Shown here in pieces: positions 6,268-7,955 of a DNA stretch of 7,955 nt (position 1 is its first letter; each line of letters starts with the position of its first letter). Where the stretch lies: positions 1-7,955 of the forward strand of contig JAJRAB010000009.1 in NCBI GenBank assembly GCA_028683025.1, given 5' to 3'. This stretch comes from Candidatus Methanomethylicus sp. Lineage in GTDB: Archaea; Thermoproteota; Methanomethylicia; Methanomethylicales; Methanomethylicaceae. The notes under the pieces are model-generated. The model was not told the DNA's origin. It worked only from the letters and a program-made list of their open reading frames with translations, and did not search any database. The translations under genes and the position numbers were made by a program.

Positions 6268-6290
6268 CAGTAACTAATATGTCATAGGTT

Positions 6291-6329
6291 CCTATAGCAT
6301 ATTATTGAATCGCCCGCATCAACTTTTTG
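6291..6329 (-). promoter_or_regulatory. Promoter region of ncRNA copy 2
   Basis: The complement of CCTATA (6291-6296) sits 24 bp before the presumed RNA 5' end at 6267. The upstream box at 6307-6329 reads CAAAAAGTTGATG, four variable bases, then CGATT, matching the box in front of copy 1 at a similar distance. Conservation outside the closing stem argues that these are transcription signals. Confidence 0.45.
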
Positions 6330-6444
6330 GGCATATGTCGCTGTGATTGGGTACTACTACAAGAAGCGCGAGGAAAAGTATGAAACAATCTTAACAGAAA
6401 AGGACAGGATTTATTCAAATAATCAAATAAACTTTGGGCATTGA
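6319..6444 (+). other. Possible small membrane-protein ORF or gene relic
   Basis: A short frame reading STFWAYVAVIGYYYKKREEK and ending in a stop at 6442-6444 has a hydrophobic start followed by a charged, helix-prone tail. This looks like the end of a membrane segment with a cytoplasmic coiled stretch. There is no ATG; a GTG at 6343 would give 33 residues. The frame overlaps the upstream box of ncRNA copy 2. It could be a relic of a lost gene or chance. Confidence 0.2.
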
Positions 6445-6462
6445 AGTACCCGATCAGCGGAA

Positions 6463-7869
6463 TTAGTATCTTATCCGCACCCTGTAATTCAGGACTGCCT
6501 CAGTGCCTTTTTCAACGGGCAAAACAAACCTGGCTGCAAAAGCTGCTGTCTTCTCTGCGGTGACGTTGGAACTAATCATCTCCCAATCGCCGCCAATGGC
6601 TTCATTGATCAGCACTCTAATGTTTTCCTCCTTGTGGTTGCGGATCCTGATTTCATAGGCATACTCAAAAACCCTCTTGGCAAGCTGTTTGTAATCAGTG
6701 AGTCTGCGTTCGGCAACAATGTCAAAGGCATTGCCAACATTTATACGCAGTTCCTCATCCTTGGGGGTGTGATCTATCCTGTCCTCGCCAATGAACTGCT
6801 GGGAGCCCGACTGGTCCGCCTTGTAGACCCGGATTATGCCCTTGGGTAGAGGTGTGCCGAGGCCATTTCCCTGGGCATTGCGGAAGACGATGAATATTCC
6901 GACCTTCTCCTTAATGGGCTCTCCAGGGGTGTTGAAGGTGCGGAAATAATGCTGGAGCCCATTGATAGCGAGTTCCTTGGCAACGGGAAAACCGCTGGCT
7001 GAGAGGAGGCATACCTGCTTTGTCTGGCTGTTCTTGAGAGTTGTCCTGCGCTGGAGGGAGTAAAGGTGGTACTCGAAAAAGGATTCTTCCTCAAACTGCT
7101 GAGGAGCTGCTTTCGCCATCATTGCCATTTCCCTCCCCTGCATTCCATCCATATCCTCGCGCTCGCGCTTGACATCCCCCGCCACAAGCTTGAGCTCAGC
7201 ATCGCGGTATGTTGCGCCACTGCGATTCGCAATGGTCACCCAGCCATTGAGGTCCGCGACTGTATCATCGCGGTTTACAACAAGAACATAATCGGATCGC
7301 CAGTTGAGGTCCTCAGTAATGTATGAAGCCTCCAGTCTTTGCCTTAGGATAGCATTTCCACCTCCGGTATTCATCAGGGTCCAGACAAGGGTGGGTTGGG
7401 CTATCAAATCCCTGGGCAGTTCATCAAATCGGATTTCCGCAATGTTAGTCGGATTAATGACAATCTGATCCAAGATGCGCCAAACTTGGCCGCTGTTGTT
7501 GGAGAGCAGGATCGCCCTCCTGGGTTCAAGCTGTTCAGTGTTGTTTTCCATCCTCCTTAGGAGGAGGGTGAGTTCCCTACCAACATATTTGTCCAGTAGT
7601 TTCTGTGGGTTAAGGAGGTCGAACTCATAGCTCTGCTCGAGGATCTGGAAAGATTCGGGCGCCGTGAGCGATTTAATGTGCACAGTTGTGGGATCGATCC
7701 TTTGGGCCACATCCATGAACTGGAGTTCTGATGTCCCTGACGGGATTTCAATTGCACGGATATCCCTTACGAGACCCATATTGGAGTTGTAGACGGTTAC
7801 GGAGACATACTCCTGATCTTCTGAGGTGCTTTTCCCTTTTGGTATATCGGCTGCTTGGATAGGCGGCAT
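6463..7869 (-). CDS. DUF4139 family protein (COG5316)
   Basis: The 468-residue protein matches the DUF4139 family, beta-rich proteins of unknown role found in archaea and bacteria, related to the C-terminal part of MuiA-type mucoidy inhibitor proteins. Family landmarks appear in order: VTVYNSNMGLVRDIRAIEIP at 24-43, the RIDPTTVHIKSL strand at 57-68, QSYEFDLLNPQKLLDKYVGR at 79-98, ITEDLNWRSDYVLVVN at 184-199, DLNGWVTIANRSGATYRDAELKLVAGDV at 206-233, EYHLYSLQRRTTLKNSQTKQ at 266-285, and a C-terminal strand ending YRVRIRY. Residues 234-260 form a Met- and Glu-rich insert. Many relatives are exported, but this one starts MPPIQAADIPKG with no hydrophobic signal segment, and an in-frame TGA lies six bases before the ATG. 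Either it is cytoplasmic or the 5' end has been lost. No partner gene is visible within the window. Confidence 0.85.
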   Translation of the reverse strand: MPPIQAADIPKGKSTSEDQEYVSVTVYNSNMGLVRDIRAIEIPSGTSELQFMDVAQRIDPTTVHIKSLTAPESFQILEQSYEFDLLNPQKLLDKYVGRELTLLLRRMENNTEQLEPRRAILLSNNSGQVWRILDQIVINPTNIAEIRFDELPRDLIAQPTLVWTLMNTGGGNAILRQRLEASYITEDLNWRSDYVLVVNRDDTVADLNGWVTIANRSGATYRDAELKLVAGDVKREREDMDGMQGREMAMMAKAAPQQFEEESFFEYHLYSLQRRTTLKNSQTKQVCLLSASGFPVAKELAINGLQHYFRTFNTPGEPIKEKVGIFIVFRNAQGNGLGTPLPKGIIRVYKADQSGSQQFIGEDRIDHTPKDEELRINVGNAFDIVAERRLTDYKQLAKRVFEYAYEIRIRNHKEENIRVLINEAIGGDWEMISSNVTAEKTAAFAARFVLPVEKGTEAVLNYRVRIRY

Positions 7870-7955
7870 ATTTCAAAACCCACAAACATAAATTTCAATC
7901 GTTTGGATAGATAGATCTAACCTTTTTCTGGCTTATCTTTCCTTCCTCTGGAACG

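Noticed and set aside
6061..6277. Overlapping 70-codon plus-strand frames and a minus-strand frame across ncRNA copy 2
   Set aside because: Low-complexity Ser/Pro/Phe-rich translations in several frames at once, no recognisable domain, and they coincide with the RNA element.
1..7955. CRISPR array, tRNA, rRNA, transposase or integrase genes
   Set aside because: No regularly spaced short repeats, no cloverleaf or rRNA signature and no transposase/integrase motifs were seen on either strand.

Overview
The window looks archaeal. It carries a family-B DNA polymerase, a COG5316/DUF4139 protein, a YwbE-family protein, AT-rich TATA-like boxes about 25-35 bp upstream of starts, and T-run terminators without long GC stems. 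Shine-Dalgarno sequences are mostly absent. Base composition is moderate, with AT-rich spacers. A thaumarchaeal or related lineage is possible, but nothing here fixes the taxon.

Layout. Positions 3-677 hold the 3' end of a secreted or surface beta-rich protein on the + strand, followed by a stem plus T-run terminator. Positions 804-1067 and 6012-6267 hold two copies of a roughly 260-nt element that is not coding. It appears to be a structured RNA read from the minus strand. Positions 1335-2416 are a small stress/enzyme-like cluster on the + strand: a DUF1801 protein, a broken SRPBCC/AHSA1 remnant and a VOC (glyoxalase-fold) protein. Positions 2630-4360 encode a short family-B DNA polymerase with an intact polymerase active site and a decayed, truncated exonuclease part. 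On the minus strand, a rhomboid protease (5257-4640) overlaps a YwbE protein (4643-4413) by an ATGA junction. Divergent from them, 5468-5929 encodes a membrane-anchored rhodanese. Positions 7869-6463 on the minus strand encode a DUF4139 protein without a visible signal peptide.

The most interesting signal is the repeated RNA-like element. Its two copies share a block of 117 nt with only two differences. Their closing stems differ in sequence yet both still pair, with two double compensatory changes and two G-U/G-C exchanges that make sense only on the minus strand. Each copy has a TATA-like box 24-26 bp upstream of the presumed 5' end and a second shared box about 40-62 bp upstream. Copy 1 ends in a run of nine T. 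I do not recognise this RNA: it lacks the diagnostic motifs of RNase P or SRP RNA.

The protein genes do not form one obvious pathway. The rhomboid/YwbE pair is the only clear co-transcribed, translationally coupled unit. The DUF1801/SRPBCC-remnant/VOC run is an accessory cluster undergoing decay.
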